From: JAMXLO01 sp963799415
GTDB lineage: Bacteria; Pseudomonadota; Alphaproteobacteria; Acetobacterales; Acetobacteraceae
Reading direction: 5' to 3'
Assembly (NCBI GenBank): GCA_963799415.1
Contig: CAWCXI010000015.1
Span: 62,001-126,000 of the forward strand
DNA length: 64,000 bases
The position numbers were made by a program, and so were the translations under genes. Shown piece by piece: positions 8,494 through 19,181 of the stretch. Below the pieces are notes generated by a model. That model searched no databases. It was given only the letters and a program-made list of their open reading frames with translations, and was not told the DNA's origin. Position 1 is the stretch's first letter. Each line of letters begins with the position of its first letter.

Positions 8494-9574
8494 TCAGCGC
8501 TCGGTCTGCTGCAGCCGCGGGACTTCACGCTCAATGCGCACAGCGATGCGGTTCTTGCGGCGACCGACGCGGCCCTCGAACAGCGGCACCGTGCCGCATC
8601 GCACCAATACTGGCGCACTGAGCGCCGTGTTGAGCAGGATGCGGTTGCCGGGCTGGAGCGCCATTACATCGGACAACCGCATCATCTGTTCGTCCAGCAC
8701 GACGTCCAGCTCGACCTCGGTGTTCCACAATTCCTCGGCGAGATGGGTTTCCCAGATCGAAGTCACGGCCGAATTTCTCACCCATGAACTGCTGCAGCAG
8801 CAGTTCGCGCACAGGCTCGAGCGTGGCGTATGGCAACAGCAACTCCATACGACCACCGCGGTCCTCCATGTCGATGCGCAGGCGCGCGAGCACCGCTGCA
8901 TTCGACAACCGGCTGATGGTGGCAAAACGCGGGTTCACCTCCAGCCGCTCAAAACGGAAGGTGACCGGACAGAGTGGGTCGAAACTGGCGGAAAGATCAG
9001 CCAGCACCACCTGAATCAGCCGCTCAACCAGGGTGCGTTCGATTGTCGTGTAGGGGCGACCCTCGATGCGCATCGCCGCAGTGCCGCGGCGGCCGCCCAG
9101 CAACACGTCCACGATGGAATATATCATTGCGGAATCGACGATCATCAGGCCGTAGTTGTCCCACTCCTCCGCCTTGAACACTGCGAGCATCGCCGGGAGC
9201 GGAATAGAGTTCAGATAGTCGCCGAAGCGCAGCGACAGGATGTTGTCGATGCCTACCTCGACATTGTCCGAGGTGAAGTTGCGCAGCGAGGTAGACATGA
9301 TGCGCACCAGCCGGTCGAACACGATCTCCAGCATCGGCAGGCGCTCGTACGAGACGAGACCCGAGCTGATGATCTTCTGCATCCCGCTGCGATTCTCGCC
9401 GCCGGCGGTACCTTCGTCGAAGCCGAGCAGGCTGTCGATTTCGGCCTGGTTCAGCACGCGCGCGGGTTGCGTCGGCTGAACCTCGTCACCCGCGGCCTCG
9501 CCACCCGCGGCCTCTGCGCCCCACGCCGCAGCCAGTTCTTCGTCGGACTGAGGTTTGTCGGGTGCGTCGCTCAT
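8494..9574 (-). CDS. fliM: Flagellar motor switch protein FliM, apparent +1 frameshift
   Basis: FliM forms the C-ring and binds phospho-CheY. The first frame shows the CheY-binding peptide near residues 43-53 (NQAEIDSLLGF) and the middle CheC-like domain up to FMGEKFGRD. It then degenerates into Arg/His-rich text. The normal C-terminal SpoA domain (SIWETHLAEELWNTEVELDV, ending RLQQTER) continues in the next frame to 8494. Skipping one base at about 8765 (GAC T TCG) restores GRD-SIWETH. The whole span is 360 codons plus 1, the usual FliM size. The 5' end overlaps the fliL stop as ATGA. If real, the break removes the FliN-binding domain and should abolish motility. Confidence 0.88.
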
Positions 9575-10095
9575 TGGACCAGCATCTGGGTGAACAGGAC
9601 GTCGGTTATGCGCGCCGGCGCGGCGGCAAGGTTGGCGCGCGCGATCAGTTCCTCACGCAGACGATAGGTGCCGGCGGAGCCCCTGAGCTCCTGCGGGCGC
9701 ATTTCGCGCATGTAGGTCAGGAACAGATCCTGGAGTCGCGGCATGGCGGCCTTCACACGTTCCACGTCTTCCTGCTTCTGTACCTCGAGACGCGCGGTCA
9801 GTTTCACGTAACTCGGCCGCTGCGGATTGCTGTTCAGGTTGGCGATCAGCTCCGGCAGATCAACATAGATGGGCTTTAACGGAGTGGCCTGTTCAGTGGG
9901 CGTCTGGGCGTGCTGCATACCGAGCAGGCGCGGCAGGACCCCGGAGAACCACAGGCCGGCGCAGACGCCCAACAACGCGACGGGGGCGGCGGCGAGCAGG
10001 ATCAGCTTTCGCCGACCGCCTGATTTCACTGGCTCCGGTTGTTCGGGTGTTTCGTCGGGCTTGCTGGTTTCTTCCGCTGCCGCGGCCTGGGCCAC
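9571..10095 (-). CDS. fliL: Flagellar basal body-associated protein FliL
   Basis: FliL is a single-pass inner-membrane protein around the stator units that supports torque and stator stability. The 174-residue product has a cytoplasmic acidic head, one membrane helix (about 31-53) and a periplasmic stomatin-like domain ending TDVLFTQMLVQ, a typical FliL C-terminus. AAAGGAG lies just before the ATG at 10095. It is the first gene of the minus-strand motility operon and overlaps fliM by 4 bases. Confidence 0.93.
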   Translation of the reverse strand: MAQAAAAEETSKPDETPEQPEPVKSGGRRKLILLAAAPVALLGVCAGLWFSGVLPRLLGMQHAQTPTEQATPLKPIYVDLPELIANLNSNPQRPSYVKLTARLEVQKQEDVERVKAAMPRLQDLFLTYMREMRPQELRGSAGTYRLREELIARANLAAAPARITDVLFTQMLVQ

Positions 10096-10154
10096 TGGCT
10101 GCTCCTTTGACCTATTGCGCGGCAGGATGACAGGGAGCTGTTAAGAAACCTTTG

Positions 10155-10173
10155 CCCGGCACATTCCGCCGGG
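10155..10173. repeat. Inverted repeat between fliL and flgF
   Basis: CCCGGC at 10155-10160 pairs with GCCGGG at 10168-10173 over a 7-base loop, inside the 209-base divergent region between fliL and flgF. It could be a regulator dyad for the fliL side. There is no T-run, so terminator function is unlikely. The rest of the intergenic stretch holds the sigma-54 site described separately. Confidence 0.3.
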
Positions 10174-10277
10174 TAGGGCAATCAGTGCCGGACGTCCACG
10201 GCCAGGTCAGGGCCGCCTTGTGGCGGTCAGCCACGACTTGCCAAGTGGAGTCAGCGCGACCACGAGGCGGCGGCGAA

Positions 10278-10293
10278 TGGCACGCTGCTTGCG
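10278..10293 (+). promoter_or_regulatory. Sigma-54-type promoter for flgF
   Basis: TGGCACG (10278-10284), four bases CTGC, then TTGCG (10289-10293) matches the RpoN consensus TGGCACG-N4-TTGCW in all but the last base, with the invariant GG and GC exactly 10 bases apart. Transcription would start near 10304, practically at the flgF ATG (10305). Late flagellar rod, hook and ring genes are RpoN-dependent in other alphaproteobacteria such as Caulobacter, which fits the flgF-flgG-flgA-flgH operon. Confidence 0.65.
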
Positions 10294-10304
10294 ACTGCGC
10301 GGTC

Positions 10305-11048
10305 ATGGAAATCGTCAGCAACGTCGCCGCCTCTCGTCTCGTCGCACAGCAGCGTGTGATGGAAGTGATCGCGGACAACATCGCAAACGCGAGCACGCCA
10401 GGTTTCAAGGCAGAGCGCATGCAGTTCAGCGACTGGCTCAGTCGGCAGGGCGGCACTGACGTGCCGCAAGGCGACCGCAGCATCGCGTATACGCAGGACC
10501 GTGCGACATGGCGCGAACTACGCGCGGGCACGCTGACGCATACCAGCAATCCGTTCGATCTCGGCATCACCAATGACGGATACTTCACTGTCAGAACATC
10601 GCGCGGGCCGCGCCTCACGCGCGATGGCCGCTTCGGCCTGATGCCCGACGGAACGATGTCCAACGGCGCAGGCAACGCAGTGTTGGACACCAACGGACAG
10701 CCCATCATGCTGTCGCCTACCGATACGCAGATCACCATCGCTGGCGACGGCACCGTGTCCAGCGAAAATGGCCAGCTCGGAAAAGTGGGCGTGGTGCAAC
10801 CAACCGATCTGATGCAGCTCGCGGCTGAGGGTGACACGCTGTTCAGGTCTGGTTCGACCACAGCGCCGGTGACCTCGCCCGGCCTGGTACAGGGTTCGAT
10901 TGAGGACTCCAACGTTCAGCCGGTGCTCGAAATGGCCCGAATGATTGATGGCGAGCGACAATTCCAGTTCATGACCCAGTTCATCCAGGCCGAGAGCGAC
11001 CGAGAACAGTCAGCGATCGACAAGTTGCTGACCCAGCAGCAGAACTAA
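10305..11048 (+). CDS. flgF: Flagellar proximal rod protein FlgF
   Basis: FlgF is a rod component connecting the MS ring to the distal rod. The 247-residue product shows the N-terminal rod/hook signature (VMEVIADNIANASTPGFKAER), the central FlgE/F/G domain and the C-terminal helical module (MARMIDGERQFQFM). The ATG at 10305 is selected because rod proteins begin with this helix; in-frame upstream sequence has no family resemblance and covers the sigma-54 promoter. No strong ribosome-binding site precedes the ATG. It is the first gene of the plus-strand flgF-G-A-H operon. Confidence 0.93.
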   Translation: MEIVSNVAASRLVAQQRVMEVIADNIANASTPGFKAERMQFSDWLSRQGGTDVPQGDRSIAYTQDRATWRELRAGTLTHTSNPFDLGITNDGYFTVRTSRGPRLTRDGRFGLMPDGTMSNGAGNAVLDTNGQPIMLSPTDTQITIAGDGTVSSENGQLGKVGVVQPTDLMQLAAEGDTLFRSGSTTAPVTSPGLVQGSIEDSNVQPVLEMARMIDGERQFQFMTQFIQAESDREQSAIDKLLTQQQN

Positions 11049-11060
11049 GGAGATCCCGAC

Positions 11061-11846
11061 ATGCGTTCGCTCGACATCGCTGGCACGGGGATGCTGGCGC
11101 AGCAGACCAACGTTGAGGTCATCTCGAACAATATCGCCAACATGACGACGACTGGATTCAAGCGCCGGCGGGCGGAGTTCCAGGACCTGATCTATCAGAA
11201 CCTCCGCCGCGTCGGTTCCAACAGCTCGGATACCGGCACGCTGGTGCCATCGGGAGCGCAGGTCGGGCTCGGCGTGAAGACGGCGGCGATCTATCGGATA
11301 AGCGAGCAGGGCAACCTGCAGCAGACGTCCAACACGCTCGACATGGCGATCCAGGGCAACGGTTATTTCCAGGTGACGCTGCCATCGGGTGACACTGCCT
11401 ACGCGCGTGATGGCGCGTTTGGCCTGGCTGCCGATGGCACGATCGTCACCGCTGACGGTTACGTGGTGCAGCCCGGGGTGCAGATCCCGTCGAATGCCAC
11501 CGGCGTGACCGTGAACCAGTCGGGCCAGGTGCAGGTGACGATAAGTGGCCAGACCGCGCCACAGACTGTCGGTCAGGTGCAGCTTGCGGTGTTTCCGAAC
11601 GAGGCGGGGTTGGATGCTCAAGGCGACAACCTCTATTTGCAAACTGCCGCATCTGGACAGCCGGTCACTGGCAATCCGGCGTCGCCTGGCTTCGGCTCGG
11701 TCATGCAAGGCTTCATCGAGACGTCCAATGTGAATGTGGTCAGCGAGATCACCAATCTGATCACGGCACAGCGGGCCTACGAGATGAACAGCAAGGTGAT
11801 CACCACCAGCGACGACATGCTGTCCACCCTGACCAACCTCCGGTGA
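11061..11846 (+). CDS. flgG: Flagellar distal rod protein FlgG
   Basis: FlgG builds the distal rod and is exported by the flagellar type III system. The 261-residue protein is full length. It has the N-terminal coiled helix (QQTNVEVISNNIANMTTTGFK), the FlgG-specific insertion region (IYQNLRRVGS) and the conserved C-terminal end (NLITAQRAYEMNSKVI). A perfect AAGGAG ribosome-binding site is placed 12 bases after the flgF stop. No signal peptide is expected or seen. Confidence 0.97.
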   Translation: MRSLDIAGTGMLAQQTNVEVISNNIANMTTTGFKRRRAEFQDLIYQNLRRVGSNSSDTGTLVPSGAQVGLGVKTAAIYRISEQGNLQQTSNTLDMAIQGNGYFQVTLPSGDTAYARDGAFGLAADGTIVTADGYVVQPGVQIPSNATGVTVNQSGQVQVTISGQTAPQTVGQVQLAVFPNEAGLDAQGDNLYLQTAASGQPVTGNPASPGFGSVMQGFIETSNVNVVSEITNLITAQRAYEMNSKVITTSDDMLSTLTNLR

Positions 11847-11847
11847 C

Positions 11848-12795
11848 ATGATGAACCGATTGCCATTCGCCGTTCTGGCGATCTGTCTTGTGGGCGCTTC
11901 CGCACAGTCCGCGACGCTGCGCACGACAAGAACGCTGCACGCACCGATCGTGCGGCTGTCAGATCTGTTCGAGGATGCGGGCGCCAATGCCGACCGTGTG
12001 CTGGGTCCCGGGCCCGGTGCGGGCGGACGCATCGTGGTGGAAGCGGCGCAGCTTGGCGCCATCGCACGGCAATTCGGTGTGGATTGGCGGCCGGCATCAT
12101 CGGCTGATCGCGCGGTGCTCGATCGGCCCGGCCGTCCGCTGCAGCGCGAGGATGTGTTGGATGCTTTGAGGAGCGCCCTGGTCGAAGGCGGCACGTCGCC
12201 CGACTGCGACATCGAATTGGCCGACTTTTCGCCACCACTGGTGCCATTCGAGTCTAATCCACGGCCAGTGGTGTCCGACCTTAGCTACGACACCAATGCC
12301 GGCCGGTTCACCGCAATGCTTTCGGTTGCCGGTAAATCCATGGAACCAATCTACATGCGCCTCGCGGGCAAGGTGGATGACACGATCGAAGTGCCGGTCG
12401 CCACCGCGCGCGTGCCGGCAGGCAGCGTTCTGCGCGCCGAGGACGTTCACGTGGCGCGCGTGCATACCTCACTGATCCACGGCGAGGTGGTGCACAGGAT
12501 CGCTGATGCAGTCGGCATGCAGACGAAGCGGCAGATTGCCGGTGGATCACCCCTCGGAGGGGCGGAACTGATGCGCCCATCCATGGTGCAAAAAGGCGCC
12601 ACTGTCCTGATGATGCTCGACAGTCCGGGGATCGTACTGACCGCACAGGGCCAAGCAATGGAGGCCGGGGCGATCGGTGAACGCATCCGCATACTCAATA
12701 CGGTATCGCACGCGGTGATCGAGGCGGAGGTGATTGGGCCTGACCGCGTGCGTGTCGCGCCGAACGCGGTGCCGCTGAAAGTGAGCGTGCGATGA
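11848..12795 (+). CDS. flgA: Flagellar P-ring assembly chaperone FlgA
   Basis: FlgA is a periplasmic chaperone for assembly of the FlgI P-ring. The 315-residue protein has a signal peptide (about 1-22, ending ASAQS) and the C-terminal SAF/FlgA domain (VPVATARVPAGSVLRAEDV and IAGGSPL-), which carries a conserved beta-clip fold. It is in the usual alphaproteobacterial order flgF-flgG-flgA-flgH. Its ATG is one base after the flgG stop region and its end overlaps flgH as ATGA. flgI is not in the window. Confidence 0.93.
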   Translation: MMNRLPFAVLAICLVGASAQSATLRTTRTLHAPIVRLSDLFEDAGANADRVLGPGPGAGGRIVVEAAQLGAIARQFGVDWRPASSADRAVLDRPGRPLQREDVLDALRSALVEGGTSPDCDIELADFSPPLVPFESNPRPVVSDLSYDTNAGRFTAMLSVAGKSMEPIYMRLAGKVDDTIEVPVATARVPAGSVLRAEDVHVARVHTSLIHGEVVHRIADAVGMQTKRQIAGGSPLGGAELMRPSMVQKGATVLMMLDSPGIVLTAQGQAMEAGAIGERIRILNTVSHAVIEAEVIGPDRVRVAPNAVPLKVSVR

Positions 12796-13530
12796 AGCGA
12801 AGCGTTCGATTGTTGGCGCCCACGCTCGCTTGTCTGCTCCTGGCTGGCTGTGGATCGCTTTCCCGCCTGTCCGAGGTCGGGCGCGCGCCGGCGATGACGC
12901 CGACATCGGATCCGACCAAGGATCCCACGTGGCGGCCTGTCAGCATGCCGATGCCGGCGCGAGAGCCCACCCCGAATGAGGCGAACTCATTGTGGCGGTC
13001 CGGCTCGCGTGCCTTCTTCAAGGATCAGCGCGCGGCGCAGGTAGGCGACATCGTCACCATTCTGATCGCCATGAACGACACTGCCAACGTCAAGAACGCC
13101 ACCACGACCAACAGAAGCAGCGCCGAGACCGGGAGTCTAGCGAGCTTCTTCGGTCTGCAAGCGGGTCTGCCGAAGACAATTACCGATCCGTCGAAGATTT
13201 TGAACGTGGGCAGCAGCAATAACAACGGCGGATCCGGACAGATCCAACGCAACGAGGTGGTGACTATCAGGCTTGCCGGCGTGGTGACGCAGGTTCTGCC
13301 GAATGGCAACCTGGTAGTGTCGGCCCGGCAGGAATTCCGGGTAAACAGCGAGCTACGTGAGCTGCAGGTGACCGGCGTGATCCGGCCGCAGGACATCGCG
13401 TCCGACAATACAGTGCTGCATGACCGTATGGCTGAGGCCCGGATCGCCTATGGCGGGCGCGGGGAACTCACCGAGGTGCAACACACCCGTTGGGGCCAGC
13501 AGTTGATGGATGTACCTGCTGCCATTCTGA
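12792..13530 (+). CDS. flgH: Flagellar L-ring lipoprotein FlgH, frameshifted at last codons
   Basis: FlgH forms the outer-membrane L-ring bushing. A lipoprotein signal is clear, with lipobox LLLAGC and Cys near residue 20. The body is standard (NSLWRSGSRAFFKDQRA, VVSARQEFRVNSELRELQVTGVIRP). At the very end the frame drifts: GQQLMDV is followed by foreign Pro/Arg-rich text. Skipping one base at 13514-13516 gives CTG CTG CCA TTC TGA, restoring the family ending LLPF-stop at 13530. The uncorrected frame runs on to 13676, overlapping glmM. A tail this altered might still assemble, but sequence error is more likely. Confidence 0.9.
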
Positions 13531-13575
13531 GACTGAGGCGGCCCTGCCTAGCGGCTACATGGTCCACCAAAAACG

Positions 13576-14946
13576 TCAGCCCGCATCCCCGCGCACGTGG
13601 GTGGCCGCGGCGATCGTCTCGCACAGGTCATCGACCATGTGGCCGATCAACGCCTCGTCCTCGCCCTCCGCCATGACGCGGATCAGGGGCTCGGTGCCGC
13701 TCTCCCGGATCAGTAGGCGGCCGCATCCATTGAGTGTTGCCTGCGCCGCCGCGATAGCGTGTTGAATATTCTTGTTGAGCAGCGGCGAGGCACCGGTGAA
13801 GCGGACATTCTTCAGCAATTGCGGCAATGGCGTAAATACGCGGCAGACTTCGCGCGCTGAGCGCTGCTGCTCGACGATAACCGCGAGGACCTGCAATGCG
13901 GCAAGGAGACCGTCGCCAGTAGTGGCAAAATCCGACAGGATCACGTGCCCGGATTGCTCGCCGCCCAGATTCATGCCTGTCTCGCGCATGCGCGCGACGA
14001 CATAGCGATCGCCCACCCGGGTGCGGTCCAGCGTCATCCCATGGTCGGCGAGGAAGCGCTCAAGCCCGAGGTTGGACATGACCGTTGCAACGATGCCTTC
14101 GCCACGCAGCCGACCGCTGGCGGCCCAGGATCGCGCGATCAGCGCCAGGATTTGGTCGCCGTCGATCAGTTGGCCCTTCTCGTCTGCAATCAGCAACCGG
14201 TCAGCGTCGCCGTCTAGTGCGATACCGAGTTGCGCCTCGTGCTCCACGACCTGGGCACAGAGATACTGCGGCACCGTGGAGCCACAGTCGCGGTTGATAT
14301 TGAAGCCGTCAGGCGAGACCCCGAGCGGGACCACGGTGGCGCCGAGCTCCCACAGCACAGTCGGGGCCACGCGGTAGGCCGCTCCGTGGGCACAATCGAC
14401 CACGATCTTGAGGCCATCCAGTCGCAGGCCGCGGGGGAAGCTTGCCTTGGCGGACTCAATGTAACGCCCGGCGGCGTCGTCCAGGCGAGTGGCGCGGCCG
14501 AGTGATGGGGGCGCCGCCAAGCGCTGGCTCATATCGCTGGCCATCAAGGCTTCGATCTCGCTCTCGGTCTCGTCGCTGAGCTTGAAGCCGTCCGGACCGA
14601 ACAGCTTGATGCCGTTGTCCTCATACGGATTGTGCGACGCGGAGACCATCACGCCGAGATCGGCCCGCAGGCTGCGGGTCAGCATGGCGATTGCTGGGGT
14701 GGGCAACGGACCGACCAGGGTCACATCCATGCCTGCACCAATGAAGCCCGCCGTGAGCGCCGGCTCCATCATGTAGCCGGACAGCCGCGTGTCCTTGCCG
14801 ATCACGACGTGATGGCGGTGGCTGCCGCGGGTGAACAGCAGTCCGGCAGCCTGACCAAGTCGGAGCGCCATCTCGGCGGTCATGGGATCGGTGTTTGCCG
14901 TGCCGCGGATACCATCGGTTCCGAACAATTGTCTCACGCACGCCAT
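13576..14946 (-). CDS. glmM: Phosphoglucosamine mutase GlmM
   Basis: GlmM converts glucosamine-6-phosphate to glucosamine-1-phosphate for UDP-GlcNAc, peptidoglycan and lipid A synthesis. The active-site serine lies in VSASHNPYEDNGIK (Ser104), the metal loop DGDADR near 241-246, and the sugar-specificity loop GGEQSGH about 100 residues further on. The C-terminal RESGTEPLIRVMAEG phosphate-binding loop is intact. The ATG at 14946 gives 456 residues and an N-terminus (RQLFGTDGIRG) identical in style to other GlmM proteins. It ends the minus-strand housekeeping string after folP, as in many alphaproteobacteria. Confidence 0.96.
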   Translation of the reverse strand: MACVRQLFGTDGIRGTANTDPMTAEMALRLGQAAGLLFTRGSHRHHVVIGKDTRLSGYMMEPALTAGFIGAGMDVTLVGPLPTPAIAMLTRSLRADLGVMVSASHNPYEDNGIKLFGPDGFKLSDETESEIEALMASDMSQRLAAPPSLGRATRLDDAAGRYIESAKASFPRGLRLDGLKIVVDCAHGAAYRVAPTVLWELGATVVPLGVSPDGFNINRDCGSTVPQYLCAQVVEHEAQLGIALDGDADRLLIADEKGQLIDGDQILALIARSWAASGRLRGEGIVATVMSNLGLERFLADHGMTLDRTRVGDRYVVARMRETGMNLGGEQSGHVILSDFATTGDGLLAALQVLAVIVEQQRSAREVCRVFTPLPQLLKNVRFTGASPLLNKNIQHAIAAAQATLNGCGRLLIRESGTEPLIRVMAEGEDEALIGHMVDDLCETIAAATHVRGDAG

Positions 14947-15009
14947 GGATCGTTCGCCTCGCCTATCGAAAGACATGTTGCATGTTTCGTCTTGGCAATG
15001 GAAGTACAA

Positions 15010-15790
15010 TCACGGCGCCAAGGTGTGCCAAGTCCTTATCGCCTGCAAGGTTTCAGGCACGTCATGGACACGCAGGATCCACGCGCCCCGGGACAGGGCA
15101 AACAGGCCGGCAGCGAGCGAGGCAGGCAGGCGACGCTGCGGGTTGTCCTCGCCCGTGACCGCCCCGAGGAACGATTTACGCGAAACGCCCACAAGAATAG
15201 GCTGGCCGAGCGAGCCAAGCTCCGGCAGGCGACGGAGCAGTTCCAATGACTGCTCGGCCGTCTTGGCAAACCCGATGCCGGGATCAATGACAATCCTGTC
15301 CCGGGCGATCCCGGCGCGTGCGGCGGCTTCGATGCGATGGCCAAGTTCGCGGGTCACGTCGGCTGCCACGTCATCGTAGCGCGCCCTGGCATACATGTCG
15401 GTCGGCGTTCCACGCATGTGCATGAGGACGACCGGACAACCGCGGGCAGCCACGAGTGGTGCGGCGGCTGGATCGAAGCCCAGGGCGTAAACGTCGTTGA
15501 CGATGGCGGCGCCTGCATCGAGCGCTGCCGCCATTGTGGCGGCATGGCGGGTGTCGACGGAGACCCGAATTCCCGCTGTGGCGAGGCCGCGTATCACGGG
15601 CAGAATCCGGTTCTTCTCAGTAGCTTGCGCGGTAGGCTTCGACTGCGGTCTCGTCCTCTTCTCCGCCGACATCGATGATATCCGCACCGGCCTCCGCCAT
15701 CGCGAGACCAGCTGCGACCGCCCGGCCGGGATCGAGAAAGTCTCCGGCGTCGCTGAAGCTGTCGGGCGTAATGTTCAGCACACCCATCAC
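15010..15790 (-). CDS. folP: Dihydropteroate synthase FolP, apparent +1 frameshift
   Basis: FolP joins p-aminobenzoate to hydroxymethyl-dihydropterin in folate synthesis. The N-terminal pterin-binding signature (MGVLNITPDSFSDAGDF) and DIIDVGGE are read in one frame from about 15790 to 15655. From TRP onward (RILPVIRGL, VSVDTRHAA, DPGIGFAKT, GVSRKSFLG) reading continues one base out of phase to 15010. Deleting one base in the GAAGAGG stretch near 15652-15658 joins GGE with TRP, the family motif GGESTRP. The span is 260 codons plus 1. The start is unclear: a GTG/ATG at 15790/15787 is the first available, although homologs have extra N-terminal residues. Lies between ftsH and glmM. Confidence 0.86.
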
Positions 15791-15876
15791 ACGGGGGCGG
15801 TCGAGGCTGAGGCCGGCCCAATGCTGGAATGGGACAGCCGTGGAGGCTTGCTCCGGTCTCGTCGTTGCGCTTCCGG

Positions 15877-17805
<1,929 letters not shown>

Positions 17806-17912
17806 CTATCCTTGCTCACGTCCACGCGGTGCTACACACGATGCCAGCCGGAATGACAACGAAAGGTGAACCGGCCGTATCAGCTTACGTCAACATAGGG
17901 TGTCAGCGTCCT

Positions 17913-19167
17913 TCATGCATCCCCAAACCAAAACGGCGCGGCCGCTGCCGGCCGCGGAGGGGCGAATAGCACTGGGAAGCGTTCCCATACATTGCTGTCA
18001 GGATAGAACAGATGCGGCACCGCGAGAAGTACGGAACCGCATCGGACGGCCGGGAGGGTCCGTAGCACGGCCGAGGGAAGTGGCGAGAGCCTGCGAAATC
18101 GTGCCGCATCGTATCCCAGCGGGCCCAAAGTCGCGCCTGCCGGCACCCGAGCCTCGGCACCAAGGCGGAAACGCCCATCCCAGACGGCACCGGGCTGCGC
18201 GCGGATCGGGGGGGCCATCGCGGCAGGCTCACGCACTGCCAGCAGGCCTGTTCCCTGCCGGCGGGACGGTACGAGGAGGACGCCCCCCAGTGTCGCCGGC
18301 CTGGGTGCAGCAGCAAGGGCAGAAACGGCCCGGGTAGCGGGCGGATATGGCGCCCCGGCGATAGTCTGGACCAATGCGGCGAGAACAGGCGGTGCGATCG
18401 GCTGCCCCGACAGCACGGCAAAGCCCTCTGGCCGCAGCGCAACACACTCTGCCAGAGTTGCGGCAACACGCATGTCCTGCGCGGCGCGCAGGCGCCCGGA
18501 TGCCATGGAGGCAGCAACCAGGGCGGTCGTCGCCGAACCAGAACCTTCGCCGTCACGCCGCAACAGACGCAGGCGCGGACGCAGCGCTGCCTCATCAACG
18601 TTCGACGGGTCCTCGAACCATTCCACGCCGACCGAGATCAGTGTCGCGCGCAATTGCGCCGGTGGCACCGTCAGAAAGGGACGCAGCAATCGCAGGCCTG
18701 TCGTCTCAACAAGCGGCGCCATGCCAGCCATGCCGGCTGAGCCGCTGCCGCCAAGCGCTCGGATCTGCAAGGTTTCTGCCTGATCGCCCACATGGTGTCC
18801 GAGCAGCAGGTGCAGAACCCCTGCTTCGGCGCACGCCGTTGCCAACGCCGCGAAGCGGGCATCCCGCGCTCGCTCGGCGAGCCCATGACCCGGGCCAAGG
18901 CCCTGGATCACCAAAATATTTGCTGCGATGCCTCGCTCACCGAGTCGGGCTACCGTCTCCGTTGCCTCCTTGCCAGAACTCGCCACGGAGGCCATGATCG
19001 ACCACCAGCGCCAGAAGCGACCCGCCACGGTGCTGTGCCCAGGTTTGGGCCAGCAAAGCCAGCCCCATGCTGTCGGCACCGCCTGAGACGCCGGCCGCAA
19101 TCCGCGGCGCCGGCTCGAAGGGGCCGAGCGCTGCCATGCGGGCGGCAAATTCCTCGTCTGTGACCAC
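17913..19167 (-). CDS. tilS: tRNA(Ile)-lysidine synthase TilS, apparent +1 frameshift
   Basis: TilS converts the wobble cytidine of tRNA-Ile(CAU) to lysidine, which is normally essential. The N-terminal PP-loop ATPase motif GVSGGADSMGLAL and the following VVDHGLR are read from a GTG at 19167. Reading then switches frame near 18985 into EATETVARLGERGI, the TilS-typical LGHHVGDQAET motif and the C-terminal domains down to 17913. Removing one G from CGT GGC G restores LR-ASSGKEA. The full span is 418 codons plus 1. The uncorrected frame cannot give an active enzyme, so a sequence error is favoured. Follows cpoB by 14 bases. Confidence 0.87.
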
Positions 19168-19181
19168 TCACCTGCGGCCGG

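Noticed and set aside
8417..9667. Long plus-strand frame over fliM
   Set aside because: Antisense to the recognised FliM; composition is not protein-like.
10112..10912. A 266-codon minus-strand frame over flgF
   Set aside because: It lies antisense to flgF, is Ser/Arg/Cys-rich and has no ribosome-binding site.
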